Shown here: one piece after another, positions 9,717 through 19,638 of the stretch
Layout: each line of letters opens with the position of its first letter
Numbering within the stretch: the stretch's first letter is position 1
Assembly (NCBI GenBank): GCA_001890945.1
Contig: MLAX01000002.1
Span: 1-64,000, forward strand
Source: Alphaproteobacteria bacterium AO1-B
GTDB taxonomy: Bacteria > Pseudomonadota > Alphaproteobacteria > Rhizobiales > Stappiaceae
DNA: 64,000 nucleotides
Reading direction: 5' to 3'
Position numbers and translations under genes: made by a program
Notes under the pieces: model-generated
The model's database searches: none
What the model was told of the DNA's origin: nothing
The model's input: only the letters and a program-made list of their open reading frames with translations

Positions 9717-11048
9717 ATGGCATCGGCCGCCGAGCAACTGGCGTCAAATCTAAATTTCTCAGCTTTCGCCAAGGCTGAAGAACTCAAAAAGCGCATCTGG
9801 TTCACGCTGGGGGCGCTTTTGGTTTATCGACTGGGCACTTACATTCCGATGCCCGGCATCAACCCGGAAGCCTTCGCGCAGGCCTTTAACCAGGCTCAGT
9901 CCGGTATCATTGGCATGTTCAACATGTTCGCCGGCGGTGCCGTCGAGCGTATGGCGATCTTCGCCCTCGGCATCATGCCGTATATCTCCGCTTCTATTAT
10001 CATGCAGCTCATGACGACGGTCGTTCCGTCTCTTGAGCAGCTGAAGAAGGAAGGCGAGCAGGGCCGCAAGGTTATCAACCAGTACACCCGGTACGGAACC
10101 GTTGTATTGGCTGCATTCCAGGCCTACGGAATCGCCGTTGGTCTTGAGGGCGCCACCAATGTTGTGACCGATCCGGGCTGGTTCTTCCGTGCATCGACCG
10201 TGATCACGCTTGTTGGCGGCACCATGTTCCTGATGTGGCTGGGTGAGCAGATCACCTCGCGCGGCATCGGTAACGGTATTTCGCTGATCATCTTTGCGGG
10301 CATTGTCGCAGGACTACCGTCCGCGATCGTGCAGACGCTCGAGCTGGGCCGTCAGGGGTCGCTGGCAACCGGCATCATCCTGGCAGTCATCCTCCTGGCC
10401 ATTGTCGTGATCGCGTTCATCGTGTTCATGGAGCGCGCACAGCGCCGTCTTCTGATCCAGTATCCGAAGCGCCAGATGGGCAACCGCATGTTCGAGGGCA
10501 ACACCTCGTTCCTGCCGCTCAAGCTGAACACAGCTGGCGTTATCCCGCCGATCTTTGCATCTTCGCTGCTCTTGGTTCCGGCCACGATTTCCGGCTTCAA
10601 TGCGGGTGGCGGCAATGAATGGCTGACAACGATCACGGCTCTGCTCGGACATGGACAGCCATTGTTCATGGTGTTCTACGCAGCCATGATCATCTTCTTC
10701 TGTTTCTTCTACACGGCGATTGTCTTCAATCCGAGCGACACCGCTGACAATCTGAAGAAACACGGTGGCTTCATTCCAGGCATTCGTCCAGGAGAGCGCA
10801 CCGCCCAATACATCGACTTCGTGTTGACCCGGATTACGGTCGTTGGTGCGATTTACATCACCATCGTTTGTCTATTACCCGAATTCCTCATTTCGGCGAC
10901 TGGCGTTCCGTTCTATTTCGGTGGAACATCCTTGTTGATTGTCGTGAGCGTGACAATGGATACCGTATCGCAGATCCAGGGTCATTTACTGGCGCATCAA
11001 TATGAGGGGCTGGTGAAGAAATCGAAACTTAGGGGGAAACGTCGATGA
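9717..11048 (+). CDS. secY: Protein translocase subunit SecY
   Basis: The 443-aa membrane protein with about ten hydrophobic segments begins with SecY sequence [20 protein letters not shown] and contains the cytoplasmic loop [20 protein letters not shown] with the Arg needed for SecA coupling. With SecE and SecG it forms the inner-membrane protein-conducting channel. The start is preceded by GGAGTAGGG. Its stop overlaps the adk start (ATGA). Confidence 0.98.
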   Translation: MASAAEQLASNLNFSAFAKAEELKKRIWFTLGALLVYRLGTYIPMPGINPEAFAQAFNQAQSGIIGMFNMFAGGAVERMAIFALGIMPYISASIIMQLMTTVVPSLEQLKKEGEQGRKVINQYTRYGTVVLAAFQAYGIAVGLEGATNVVTDPGWFFRASTVITLVGGTMFLMWLGEQITSRGIGNGISLIIFAGIVAGLPSAIVQTLELGRQGSLATGIILAVILLAIVVIAFIVFMERAQRRLLIQYPKRQMGNRMFEGNTSFLPLKLNTAGVIPPIFASSLLLVPATISGFNAGGGNEWLTTITALLGHGQPLFMVFYAAMIIFFCFFYTAIVFNPSDTADNLKKHGGFIPGIRPGERTAQYIDFVLTRITVVGAIYITIVCLLPEFLISATGVPFYFGGTSLLIVVSVTMDTVSQIQGHLLAHQYEGLVKKSKLRGKRR

Positions 11049-11641
11049 GGCTCATTCTGGTTGGACCGCCAGGAGCGGGGAAGGGGACACAGGCCGCAAG
11101 GCTGGTTGAGAAATATGGTATTCCTCAACTTTCCACTGGAGACATGCTGCGTGCAGCTGTCGCCGCGGAGACCCCGGTCGGACTGCAGGCCAAGGCTGTC
11201 ATGGACGCCGGTGGTCTTGTGTCAGATGAAATCGTTGTCGGCATCATCCGGGACCGGATTGCTGAGGACGACGCCAAGAAGGGATTTATCCTGGATGGCT
11301 TCCCACGCACATTGGCCCAAGCAGAAGCACTCGACGACATGCTGAGTGAAAACAGCCTGAAGCTGAACGCCGTGATTGAACTCCGCGTTGATCAGACCAA
11401 ACTGGTCGACCGGATTATCAACCGGGCGGAAGAAGCCAAGGCTGCCGGCCAGCCGGTTCGCAAGGATGACGACCCTGAGGTCTTCAAGGATCGGCTCGAG
11501 GCTTACAACCGGGATACAGCGGTTGTTGTTCCCTACTACGAGAAAACAGGTCTCCTGTCCGTCATTGATGGCATGCAGGCAATTGATGACGTAACGGCTT
11601 CTATCGAATCCGTACTTCAGGGACTTGACGCGAAGGTTTAG
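11045..11641 (+). CDS. adk: Adenylate kinase (short-LID form)
   Basis: The 198-aa enzyme interconverts ATP, AMP and ADP. The P-loop [11 protein letters not shown] is at residues 7-17 and the AMP-binding segment [10 protein letters not shown] at about 30-39; [11 protein letters not shown] follows at about 83. The LID between [14 protein letters not shown] and the downstream Asp/Arg helix is short, without the longer LID insertion of Escherichia coli Adk. It overlaps secY by four bases, as in many alphaproteobacteria. Confidence 0.97.
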   Translation: MRLILVGPPGAGKGTQAARLVEKYGIPQLSTGDMLRAAVAAETPVGLQAKAVMDAGGLVSDEIVVGIIRDRIAEDDAKKGFILDGFPRTLAQAEALDDMLSENSLKLNAVIELRVDQTKLVDRIINRAEEAKAAGQPVRKDDDPEVFKDRLEAYNRDTAVVVPYYEKTGLLSVIDGMQAIDDVTASIESVLQGLDAKV

Positions 11642-11674
11642 AGCGGCTAAACGACGCGCTCACCTTACAGTTAA

Positions 11675-11731
11675 GCCGGTTCCATGCCCATGGGACCGGC
11701 ATTCTCTGTGCCGGGGCTGCCCCGGCATTTT
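11675..11731 (+). terminator. Two hairpins in the adk-rpsM gap, possible attenuator or terminator
   Basis: The 180-nt gap holds a 9-bp hairpin (11675-11683 with 11692-11700, one G-U pair) and then a strong GC-rich hairpin (TGCCGGGG at 11709-11716 with CCCCGGCA at 11720-11727). The second has a 3-nt loop and is followed by TTTTC. The second has the shape of a weak intrinsic terminator. It could adjust the relative expression of the rpsM-rpoA part. Structure is seen; function is inferred. Confidence 0.45.
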
Positions 11732-11821
11732 CGTACCCTGCAAGGGCCGGACTCCACCGGACGCGGGGCTTTTTGAAACGCGGTCAGGCGCAAGTTTTGC
11801 CCGCAAAACATGGAGACGAAC

Positions 11822-12190
11822 GTGGCACGTATTGCTGGCGTTAACATCCCAACGAACAAGCGCGTGGTTATCGCGCTTCAGTACATTCACGGCATTGGTG
11901 CGAAATTCGCCCAGGAAATCATCGAAAAGAACAACATCGATGCGGCCCGCCGTGTAAACGAGCTTTCCGACGCAGAAGTTCTGCAGATCCGTGAGACCAT
12001 CGACCGCGACTACCTCGTGGAAGGTGATCTTCGCCGTGAGACTGCTATGAACATCAAACGTCTGATGGACCTTGGCTGCTACCGCGGCCTGCGTCACCGC
12101 CGCGGCCTTCCGGTTCGTGGTCAGCGGACGCACACGAACGCACGTACCCGTAAGGGTCCGGCGAAACCGATCGCAGGTAAGAAGAAATAA
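11822..12190 (+). CDS. rpsM: 30S ribosomal protein S13
   Basis: The 122-aa protein starts with GTG and reads [20 protein letters not shown]. It contains the block [21 protein letters not shown]13 contacts tRNA and S19 in the head. An upstream ATG (11810) would add MET-N, but its own GGAGA then serves as the ribosome site of the GTG, which matches the family start. Confidence 0.95.
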   Translation: MARIAGVNIPTNKRVVIALQYIHGIGAKFAQEIIEKNNIDAARRVNELSDAEVLQIRETIDRDYLVEGDLRRETAMNIKRLMDLGCYRGLRHRRGLPVRGQRTHTNARTRKGPAKPIAGKKK

Positions 12191-12260
12191 GATCGCTTTG
12201 CGATTGGTGGTGGAGCTGCCGGGATTACGGCAGTGACGAGATCAATACAAGGACAACAGA

Positions 12261-12650
12261 ATGGCTAAAGACACGACGCGCGTGCGTCGCCGCGAGCGCA
12301 AGAACATCTCTTCTGGCGTTGCGCATGTGAACTCCACATTCAACAACACGATGATCACGATCACGGATGCTCAAGGCAACGCGATTTCCTGGTCTTCCGC
12401 TGGTGCACTCGGCTTCAAGGGCTCCCGTAAGTCCACGCCGTATGCGGCTCAGGTTGCTGCTGAAGATGCTGCGAAGAAAGCAGCTGAACACGGCATGCGC
12501 ACCCTGGAAGTAGAAGTCCGTGGTCCTGGTTCTGGTCGTGAATCTGCTCTGCGTGCTCTGCAGGCTGCCGGTTTCCTCATCACGTCCATCCGTGACGTGA
12601 CGCCGATTCCGCACAATGGCTGCCGTCCGCGCAAGCGCCGCCGCGTCTAA
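12261..12650 (+). CDS. rpsK: 30S ribosomal protein S11
   Basis: The 129-aa protein contains [20 protein letters not shown] and ends [18 protein letters not shown], the universal S11 C-terminus. S11 lies on the platform near the Shine-Dalgarno helix. Two small hairpins occur in the 70-nt gap after rpsM (12192-12206 and 12216-12233), of unknown significance. Confidence 0.97.
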   Translation: MAKDTTRVRRRERKNISSGVAHVNSTFNNTMITITDAQGNAISWSSAGALGFKGSRKSTPYAAQVAAEDAAKKAAEHGMRTLEVEVRGPGSGRESALRALQAAGFLITSIRDVTPIPHNGCRPRKRRRV

Positions 12651-12742
12651 GGCTTTCCAGCTTTAGGTACTTGTTTCTCCAAATGGCAAAGAATAGCCCG
12701 GCATTGAATTGACCCGGGCGGGATAGCCGAAGGGACGAAAAC

Positions 12743-13765
12743 GTGACCATTCAAAAAAACTGGCAAGAACTTATCAAGCCGACCAAACTCGAGATCAAGC
12801 CGGGTGATGACCCGCGCTTCTTGGCAACCGTTGTTGCCGAGCCGCTCGAGCGTGGCTATGGCCTGACCTTGGGCAATGCGCTGCGCCGCATCCTGCTGTC
12901 TTCTCTGCAGGGTGCAGCAGTGACCGCGGTACAGATTGACGGCGTTCTTCATGAGTTCTCCTCGATCCCCGGCGTTCGTGAAGATGTCACCGACATCGTC
13001 CTCAACATCAAGGAAATCGCCATCCGTATGGAAGGTGAAGGCCCCAAGCGCATGGTTGTGCGCAAGCAGGGACCTGGTGTTGTGACCGCAGGCGACATTC
13101 AGACCGTTGGCGATGTGGAAGTTCTCAATCCGGATCTGGTGCTATGCACCCTGGATGAAGGCGCTGAAATCCGCATGGAGTTCACTGTCAACACAGGCAA
13201 GGGCTATCATTCGTCAGACCGGAACCGTCCGGAAGACGCACCGATTGGCCTGATCCCTGTCGACAGCCTCTACTCTCCGGTCAAGAAGGTTTCTTACAAG
13301 GTGGAAAACACCCGTGAGGGCCAGGTTCTTGACTATGACAAGCTGACCCTGACTGTTGAAACCGACGGTTCCGTCAAGCCGGATGATGCCGTGGCATTTG
13401 CCGCACGCATTCTGCAGGATCAGCTTTCCATCTTCGTCAATTTCGAAGAGCCGCAGCGCGAAGTCGCCGAGGACACTGTCCCGGAACTGGCTTTCAACCC
13501 GGCTCTTCTGAAGAAAGTCGACGAGTTGGAATTGTCTGTCCGGTCTGCAAACTGTCTGAAGAACGACAATATCGTGTATATTGGCGATCTCATTCAGAAG
13601 ACCGAAGCGGAAATGCTGCGGACCCCGAATTTCGGCCGCAAGTCGCTCAACGAGATCAAGGAAGTTCTCGCCCAGATGGGTCTCCATCTTGGCATGGAAG
13701 TGGCCAACTGGCCGCCTGAGAACATCGACGATCTCGCCAAGCGCTACGAAGATCATCAGTATTAA
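12743..13765 (+). CDS. rpoA: DNA-directed RNA polymerase subunit alpha
   Basis: The 340-aa protein begins at GTG with [20 protein letters not shown]. The N-terminal assembly domain includes [20 protein letters not shown] (about residues 36-55). The C-terminal domain, which binds UP elements and activators, carries [20 protein letters not shown] (about 294-313). GAAGGGACG upstream is the likely ribosome site. The position between rpsK and rplQ is standard. Confidence 0.97.
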   Translation: MTIQKNWQELIKPTKLEIKPGDDPRFLATVVAEPLERGYGLTLGNALRRILLSSLQGAAVTAVQIDGVLHEFSSIPGVREDVTDIVLNIKEIAIRMEGEGPKRMVVRKQGPGVVTAGDIQTVGDVEVLNPDLVLCTLDEGAEIRMEFTVNTGKGYHSSDRNRPEDAPIGLIPVDSLYSPVKKVSYKVENTREGQVLDYDKLTLTVETDGSVKPDDAVAFAARILQDQLSIFVNFEEPQREVAEDTVPELAFNPALLKKVDELELSVRSANCLKNDNIVYIGDLIQKTEAEMLRTPNFGRKSLNEIKEVLAQMGLHLGMEVANWPPENIDDLAKRYEDHQY

Positions 13766-13847
13766 GGGCGTACGCGTCCTAACGGAGCAACCGGGCAAGC
13801 GCTCAAGACACAAAGAGCGGACTGCCTGAAAGACAAAGGAGAGGGCC

Positions 13848-14273
13848 ATGCGCCACGGTAAATCCGGCCGCAAGCTCAACCGGACCGCTAGCCACCGCAA
13901 GGCTATGTTCGCAAACATGGCAGCGTCGCTGATCAAGCACGAACAGATCGTTACGACCCTGCCGAAGGCTAAAGAAATGAAGCCGATCATCGACAAGCTC
14001 ATCACCTTGGGCAAGCGCGGTGATCTTCACGCCCGCCGCCAGGCAATCTCGCAGATTCGCGATGTTGCCATGGTCAAGAAGCTGTTTGACACGCTTGGTG
14101 AGCGCTACAAGGAACGCGAAGGCGGTTACTCTCGCGTTCTGAAAGCTGGTTTTCGCTATGGCGACAACGCTCCGATGGCTGTCATCGAGCTGGTTGACCG
14201 GGATCCGGAAGCACGCGGCGCCGACGACCGGGCACGTGTTGAAGCTGAAGAAGCGGCTGAAAACGCAGCGTAA
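13848..14273 (+). CDS. rplQ: 50S ribosomal protein L17
   Basis: The 141-aa protein starts [20 protein letters not shown], the L17 signature. The last 30 residues form an acidic, Ala-rich tail beyond the conserved core, as in other alphaproteobacteria. AAAGGAGAG precedes the ATG. It is the last gene of the ribosomal array and is followed by an intrinsic terminator. Confidence 0.97.
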   Translation: MRHGKSGRKLNRTASHRKAMFANMAASLIKHEQIVTTLPKAKEMKPIIDKLITLGKRGDLHARRQAISQIRDVAMVKKLFDTLGERYKEREGGYSRVLKAGFRYGDNAPMAVIELVDRDPEARGADDRARVEAEEAAENAA

Positions 14274-14294
14274 GTCGAGCGTACAACGTTCAAG

Positions 14295-14325
14295 AAAAGG
14301 CAGGCCTTCGGGTCTGCCTTTTTTG
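14295..14325 (+). terminator. Intrinsic terminator of the ribosomal array
   Basis: GGCAGGCC at 14299-14306 pairs with GGTCTGCC at 14311-14318 around a TTCG tetraloop. Flanking A and T runs extend the stem, and TTTTTT follows. This is a textbook Rho-independent terminator 21 nt after rplQ. Confidence 0.9.
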
Positions 14326-14441
14326 TTTCAGAGGGCTTAATGAAGGTCGCGAGTGGAATTGTAACTCGCGAATTATCAATACTTTAACGGTCGTTCGGTA
14401 GTTTTTCCAATATGTCTCGCGGGGGGACCAGGAGAATTACT

Positions 14442-16622
14442 TTGACCCACTCAGCTTCCTCATCCAAGGCCAGCAAATGGCCGTCTATTCGTTTGTCATT
14501 TTTGATACCGACGCTCATGGTTTTCCTGACGATCGGTGCATGTACCGCAGTCGGCGTGATCGGTTTCTTCAATGCACGAGACGGTCTGCGCGAAGCCGCA
14601 GAAGGCGAACTCGGTATGGTCGTCAATGCCAAGTCGGCATTGCTGGAAGCGCGTCTTGCTTCCATCGAGAATGAAATTGTCAATGTGGCGACGGGCGCCG
14701 GTATCGGGGAAGCCTTGGTCAACATGACCAACGCCACCATGAACCTGGAGAAGCAGCGCCAGGAAATCTTCGACTACTACAAGGCGGGTGCCACCGCTGA
14801 AGAGCGCGCTCAAAAGATGGGCGATGACCACAAGTCCATGTACTCCTGGCGCCACTCCGAAATCCACGGCTCCTTCGCCTCTATCTGGAAAAAGGGTGGA
14901 TACGGCGACGTCTACCTCATGGATCCGAACGGCCTGGTCATGTATTCGGTTGCCAAGGGTGATGAGTTTCTGTTTCCGGTGACTGAAGTCGGTGGCGGCA
15001 ACACAGGTCTGCAAACCGCTTTCGAAATGGCCAAGGAAGTCGAAGCCGGCCAGGTCGCGGTCAGCAACTTCGAAGTCTACGCACCGGGTGGCAACTCCGC
15101 GTCCATGTTTGTGGCAGCTCCCGTCTTCGTAAATACCTTCGGCGATATCTCCTTCGGCGGCGTGGTTGCGATCCGGATCGATGCCGGGGTGCTCGATAAC
15201 GTGGTTTCGTCACGCGCCGATCTCGGCACAACGGGCCAGGCTTTTGTCGTCAACGCCGAAGGCTACACACTTTCCAACAAGCCACTTTCAGATAGTGCTA
15301 CAGCTCTTAACGAGATGAACAGCGGGGATGTTGTCGCGTCAGCGCTCAACGGTGTTGAAAAAGCCGGCATCGAGGCCGGACCCGATGGTGTTGATCGTTT
15401 GATGGTCGCAAAGCCTTTGACCTTCCAGGGACGTCAGTGGGCGGTTGTTGCTGAAAAGACCGTTGAAGAAACCTTTGCCAGCGTGACAGCCATGCGGAAC
15501 TCCATGGTCACCTGGTCGTTGATCGCAATCGCCATTGCGGCTGTTGTCGCGATCTTCTTCTCCCGCAACATCACCAAGCCGCTGACGACACTGGTCGGCG
15601 CGCTGAACGCAATCGCGGAAGGTGATCTCAACGCGGAAATCACCGCGGCTCGCCGGAAAGATGAAATCGGTGACATTGGCCGTGCTGTCCTGCAGATCCG
15701 TCAGAACGCAGCCGAAGAAAACGAGCAGCGCGCTGCAGACCAGGCCGAAACAGCAGAACGTCAGGCCGCGCAGCGGCAGGAAATGCTGGCAAGCCTTGCC
15801 GGCGACTTTGAATCGACCGTCGGTACAGTGGTCGACAAGGTGGCTCAGTCCGCTGCTTCCTTGCGCGAATCTGCCAACAACATGCGCCAGATGACAGAAA
15901 GCGCTGGCGAGACATCGTCTAAAGCAGCCGAGATGTCGAAAGAGACCCTGTCTGAAGTGGAATCCATTGCAGCAGCGTCCGATCAACTGTCCAGCTCCAT
16001 TCAGGAAATCTCGACCCTGATCGAGCGGTCTTCCAGCGTTGCAGCAGATGCGACCCGCCGGGCCCAGACAACCAACCACACCGTGAAGTCGCTTGCCGAA
16101 GCGGCCAACCGGATTGGCGAAGTTGTCACGCTCATCAGCGACATTGCAGACCAGACCAACCTTCTTGCCCTCAACGCGACGATCGAAGCGGCGCGGGCAG
16201 GGGAAGCCGGTAAGGGTTTTGCGGTTGTTGCTTCCGAGGTTAAGGACCTTGCAGCTCAAACCGGTAAGGCAACCGGCGAGATCCAGCAGCAGATTGATGC
16301 GATCCGCGGTGCGACGGATGACGCGGTCGGTGCGATCGGTGACATTCAGAAGACCATCGACGAGATCACCCAATCCGTCAGTGAAGTTGCTGCAGCTGTC
16401 ACCGAGCAGAGCTACGCGACCCAAGGCATTGCCGAAAACACTCAGCGTGCTGCCGGCGGGACATCTCAGGTCTCTCAGGATGTCCAGAACGTGTCGTCCC
16501 TGTCCGAACAGACCAACGGCGCCGCGACATCCTTCTCCGAAGAAGCCGTTGCCATGGCCAGCCAGGCCGAGCATCTCGATGAAGAAGTACGCAAGTTCCT
16601 GCATCAAGTGCGCTCCGCCTGA
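14442..16622 (+). CDS. Methyl-accepting chemotaxis protein (periplasmic sensor, HAMP, signalling domain)
   Basis: A 726-aa transmembrane receptor. Domains in order: N-terminal TM ([20 protein letters not shown]), a periplasmic sensor of about 300 residues, a second TM ([20 protein letters not shown]) followed by HAMP, and a cytoplasmic methyl-accepting domain. The signalling hairpin reads [20 protein letters not shown]. It passes ligand signals to CheA/CheW. An ATG at 14412 gives ten more residues but has no ribosome site. AGGAGA at 14429-14435 sits seven bases before the TTG at 14442, so TTG is preferred. No che genes are adjacent; it stands alone between two terminators. Confidence 0.9.
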   Translation: MTHSASSSKASKWPSIRLSFLIPTLMVFLTIGACTAVGVIGFFNARDGLREAAEGELGMVVNAKSALLEARLASIENEIVNVATGAGIGEALVNMTNATMNLEKQRQEIFDYYKAGATAEERAQKMGDDHKSMYSWRHSEIHGSFASIWKKGGYGDVYLMDPNGLVMYSVAKGDEFLFPVTEVGGGNTGLQTAFEMAKEVEAGQVAVSNFEVYAPGGNSASMFVAAPVFVNTFGDISFGGVVAIRIDAGVLDNVVSSRADLGTTGQAFVVNAEGYTLSNKPLSDSATALNEMNSGDVVASALNGVEKAGIEAGPDGVDRLMVAKPLTFQGRQWAVVAEKTVEETFASVTAMRNSMVTWSLIAIAIAAVVAIFFSRNITKPLTTLVGALNAIAEGDLNAEITAARRKDEIGDIGRAVLQIRQNAAEENEQRAADQAETAERQAAQRQEMLASLAGDFESTVGTVVDKVAQSAASLRESANNMRQMTESAGETSSKAAEMSKETLSEVESIAAASDQLSSSIQEISTLIERSSSVAADATRRAQTTNHTVKSLAEAANRIGEVVTLISDIADQTNLLALNATIEAARAGEAGKGFAVVASEVKDLAAQTGKATGEIQQQIDAIRGATDDAVGAIGDIQKTIDEITQSVSEVAAAVTEQSYATQGIAENTQRAAGGTSQVSQDVQNVSSLSEQTNGAATSFSEEAVAMASQAEHLDEEVRKFLHQVRSA

Positions 16623-16644
16623 TTTCAGAACTCATGACAAATTG

Positions 16645-16679
16645 AAAAGCCGCGGGCAGGGTCTGCGGCTTTTCTTTTT
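16645..16679 (+). terminator. Intrinsic terminator after the chemoreceptor gene
   Basis: AAAAGCCGC (16645-16653) pairs with GCGGCTTTT (16665-16673), 11-nt loop, followed by CTTTTTG. It lies 22 nt after the stop codon. Confidence 0.88.
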
Positions 16680-16754
16680 GTATTTGCCTCCATTTTTCCC
16701 TATCTGCCGTGTAAGCGTCTTGAAGATTTGAGAATCGGGAAAAGGGAAGTGTTC

Positions 16755-18212
16755 ATGGGTCTGTTGGGAACGCGGGCTAGGTCCGGCACGAAAGCCATCA
16801 CCGCAGGTCTGATGGCATTGTTCTGGATTGGATCAGCTGCGGCACAGGCGCAACAGCCGACGCCTTCAGACTTGCGTCTTGTTCCGGACAGCGCTGCGCA
16901 AATCAAGCTGTCCTTTGCGCCCCTGGTGAAGAAAGTCGCTCCCGCCGTTGTGAATGTTTATGCGAGCCGCAAGGTGGTTCAGCGCCAGCAGCTGTCACCG
17001 TTCTTTGACGATCCGTTTTTCCGGCGCTTCTTCGGCCAACCGAATGGCGGATTTGGCCAGCCGCGTGAACGGGTTGAATCTTCCCTCGGCTCCGGCGTGA
17101 TTATTTCAGCGGATGGAACGGTGATCACCAACCATCACGTGATCAAAGGCGCTGATGAAGTCCGGGTTGCGCTGAATGACCGGCGTGAATTTGATGCGGA
17201 CATTGTTCTGATGGACGAGCAGACAGATTTGGCGGTGTTGAAAATCCGTGAAGGCGGCCCTTTTGAGCATGTCGAATTCGCGGATGCGGACTTGCTGGAA
17301 GTCGGGGACATCGTTCTAGCGATTGGCAATCCGTTCGGAGTTGGCCAGACCGTGACGCAAGGGATCGTCTCTGCGCTTGCGCGAACGCAGGTCGGTGTGA
17401 CGGACTACCAGTTTTTCATTCAAACCGATGCAGCGATCAACCCGGGCAATTCCGGCGGCGCACTGATTGACATGACGGGCAAGCTGGTTGGGATCAATAC
17501 CGCGATTTTCTCGCGCTCTGGCGGGTCGAACGGCATCGGTTTTGCGATCCCGGCGCATATGGCGCGCTATGTTGCCCGCGCCGCAGACCAGGGTGGCAAG
17601 GTTCAGCGGCCCTGGCTCGGAGCAACTGTCCAGCTGGTCAGTGCGGAAATTGCAGAAGCCTTGTCTCTCGACCGGCCAAAAGGGGTTTTGGTGACCGCTG
17701 TGTTTGACGGCTCCCCGGCCCATGAAGCTGATCTGCGTGTAAGTGATCTGGTTGTCGCGATCGACGGCAAGGAAGTGATTGACCCGAATGCATTCGGCTA
17801 TCGCTTTGCGACCAAGATGATCGGAGAACGTGCCGAGTTTACGGTGCTGCGGTCCGGCCGGGAGGAGACCGTATCCATCAGCTTGCAACCGGCCCCAGAG
17901 ACCATTCCTCGGGACACTCGCGAACTGCTTGAGTTTTCGCCCTTTGAGGGGGCGACTGTTATGAACCTGTCGCCCGCGGTTGCTCAGGAGCTTGGGCTCG
18001 ACGGGCTGCCGGAAGGCGTGATCATTGCAGAGGTGCGCAGAGGTGGTCAGGCAGACCGTGTTGGCCTGCGTCCAGGCGATATCGTCCGCGCGATCAACAA
18101 CCAGTCGATCGACAGCACGCGCATGCTGGAGACGATCACGAAGACACCACCGCGTATCTGGCGTCTTGATATCGAACGGGACGGCAAGGTGTCCCAAATC
18201 GTTCTGAGATAG
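16755..18212 (+). CDS. Periplasmic serine protease of the DegP/DegQ (HtrA) family
   Basis: The 485-aa protein degrades or refolds misfolded envelope proteins. A signal peptide (about residues 1-32, ending SAAAQAQ) is followed by a trypsin-like domain. The catalytic triad is His in VITNHHVIKG, Asp in EQTDLAVLKI and Ser in INPGNSGGAL. Two PDZ domains follow, the second ending near the C-terminus (GLRPGDIVRAINNQSID). AAGGGAAG precedes the ATG at 16755; an in-frame TTG at 16728 has no such site. rarA follows after 13 nt, so the two are probably cotranscribed. DegP or DegQ cannot be decided from sequence alone. Confidence 0.93.
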   Translation: MGLLGTRARSGTKAITAGLMALFWIGSAAAQAQQPTPSDLRLVPDSAAQIKLSFAPLVKKVAPAVVNVYASRKVVQRQQLSPFFDDPFFRRFFGQPNGGFGQPRERVESSLGSGVIISADGTVITNHHVIKGADEVRVALNDRREFDADIVLMDEQTDLAVLKIREGGPFEHVEFADADLLEVGDIVLAIGNPFGVGQTVTQGIVSALARTQVGVTDYQFFIQTDAAINPGNSGGALIDMTGKLVGINTAIFSRSGGSNGIGFAIPAHMARYVARAADQGGKVQRPWLGATVQLVSAEIAEALSLDRPKGVLVTAVFDGSPAHEADLRVSDLVVAIDGKEVIDPNAFGYRFATKMIGERAEFTVLRSGREETVSISLQPAPETIPRDTRELLEFSPFEGATVMNLSPAVAQELGLDGLPEGVIIAEVRRGGQADRVGLRPGDIVRAINNQSIDSTRMLETITKTPPRIWRLDIERDGKVSQIVLR

Positions 18213-18225
18213 TCAGGCAAAGTAC

Positions 18226-19530
18226 GTGAGTGATCTGTTCGAAGCTTCTGGTTTGGCTGCGTCTGCGCCGCGTCCGTTGGCAGATCGCATGCGTCCGGCA
18301 CGGTTGGAAGACGTTGTCGGGCAGGACCACTTGCTGGGACCAGAGGGGACGCTGTCCCGGATGCTGAAAACCCGGACGCTCGGTTCCCTGATCTTCTGGG
18401 GACCTCCAGGCACCGGAAAAACCACGATTGCACGGCTGCTTGCCAACGAGACTGATCTGGCATTCGAGCAGATCTCGGCCATCTTTTCAGGTGTTGCTGA
18501 TCTCAAGAAAGTGTTCGAAGCCGCCCGTGCCCGGCGCATGGGCGGGCGGGCAACTCTCTTGTTCGTCGATGAGATCCACCGCTTCAACAGAGCTCAGCAG
18601 GACAGTTTCCTGCCCGTGATGGAAGACGGAACGATCACGCTTGTTGGAGCGACCACGGAAAACCCGTCTTTTGAGCTCAATGCGGCTCTTCTATCACGCT
18701 CGCACGTGATGACGTTTCAGTCGCTCAACAAGGAAGCGATCGAACAGCTTCTGGCGCGCGCTGAGGAGGTGGAAGAGCGCAAGCTGCCGCTAGATGACGA
18801 AGCGCGTGGGGTCCTCATTCGCATGGCGGATGGTGATGGGCGTTCCGCGCTCACGCTGGCAGAAGATGTCTGGCGGGCGTCTGCCGAAGATGAGGTGTTC
18901 GATGCTGAACGCCTGCAGGAAATCGTGCAGCGCCGGGCCCCGATTTACGACAAGAGCGCAGACGGCCATTACAATCTCATTTCAGCCCTGCACAAATCGG
19001 TGCGTGGATCCGATCCGGACGCGTCGCTTTATTGGTTTTGCCGGATGCTGGATGGCGGCGAAGATCCGATGTATCTCGCCCGGCGCCTGATCCGGATGGC
19101 GGTTGAAGATATCGGTCTTGCGGATCCCAATGCGCTGGTTCAGGCAAATGCTGCCCGGGACGCCTACCAGATGCTTGGCTCGCCGGAAGGTGAGCTCGCG
19201 CTTGCTCAGTGCGTGATCTATCTGGCGACTGCGCCAAAATCCAACGGAGCATACACCGCCTATAAGGCTGCGATGCGGGATGCCAAGACCAGCGGGTCTC
19301 TTCTGCCGCCCAAGCATATCTTAAATGCGCCGACCAAGCTGATGAAGCAGGAAGGTTATGGCGACGGCTATCAATACGACCACGACGCGCCAGACGGCTT
19401 TTCCGGTCAGAATTATTTCCCGGAAGATATGGGCCGCAAGACTTATTACGATCCGCCGCAACGCGGTTTTGAACGGGATCTGCGGAAGCGCCTGGAGTAT
19501 TGGGACAAGTTGCGCAAGGACCGCAGTTAG
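18226..19530 (+). CDS. rarA: Replication-associated recombination protein A (MgsA/RarA AAA+ ATPase)
   Basis: A 434-aa clamp-loader-like AAA+ protein acting at stalled replication forks. It shows the N-terminal PLADRMRPARLEDVVGQDHL, Walker A GPPGTGKTT (about residues 60-68), Walker B LLFVDEIHRFN and sensor GATTENPSFELNAALLSR. The C-terminal tetramerisation region holds NGAYTAYKAAMRDAKTSGSL. It starts with GTG 13 nt after the protease gene. The degP-rarA pairing is frequent in alphaproteobacteria. Confidence 0.95.
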   Translation: MSDLFEASGLAASAPRPLADRMRPARLEDVVGQDHLLGPEGTLSRMLKTRTLGSLIFWGPPGTGKTTIARLLANETDLAFEQISAIFSGVADLKKVFEAARARRMGGRATLLFVDEIHRFNRAQQDSFLPVMEDGTITLVGATTENPSFELNAALLSRSHVMTFQSLNKEAIEQLLARAEEVEERKLPLDDEARGVLIRMADGDGRSALTLAEDVWRASAEDEVFDAERLQEIVQRRAPIYDKSADGHYNLISALHKSVRGSDPDASLYWFCRMLDGGEDPMYLARRLIRMAVEDIGLADPNALVQANAARDAYQMLGSPEGELALAQCVIYLATAPKSNGAYTAYKAAMRDAKTSGSLLPPKHILNAPTKLMKQEGYGDGYQYDHDAPDGFSGQNYFPEDMGRKTYYDPPQRGFERDLRKRLEYWDKLRKDRS

Positions 19531-19638
19531 AGCATCGGTCGTTTTGATGAAAATGCCCCAAGATGCTCGACCACTTTATGAGTGATCAGCTTCGGGCGTG
19601 AAATCGATCCCGTTTTAACGCCTGTTGATCTAGCGGAT

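Noticed and set aside
15339..16607. 422-aa minus-strand frame opposite the chemoreceptor
   Set aside because: It mirrors the repetitive Ala/Glu/Gln codons of the signalling domain and is Cys/Arg-rich nonsense. The plus-strand gene is clear.
17316..18197. 293-aa minus-strand frame opposite the DegP/DegQ gene
   Set aside because: It is complementary to the protease and PDZ domains; no family is recognised and there is no start signal.
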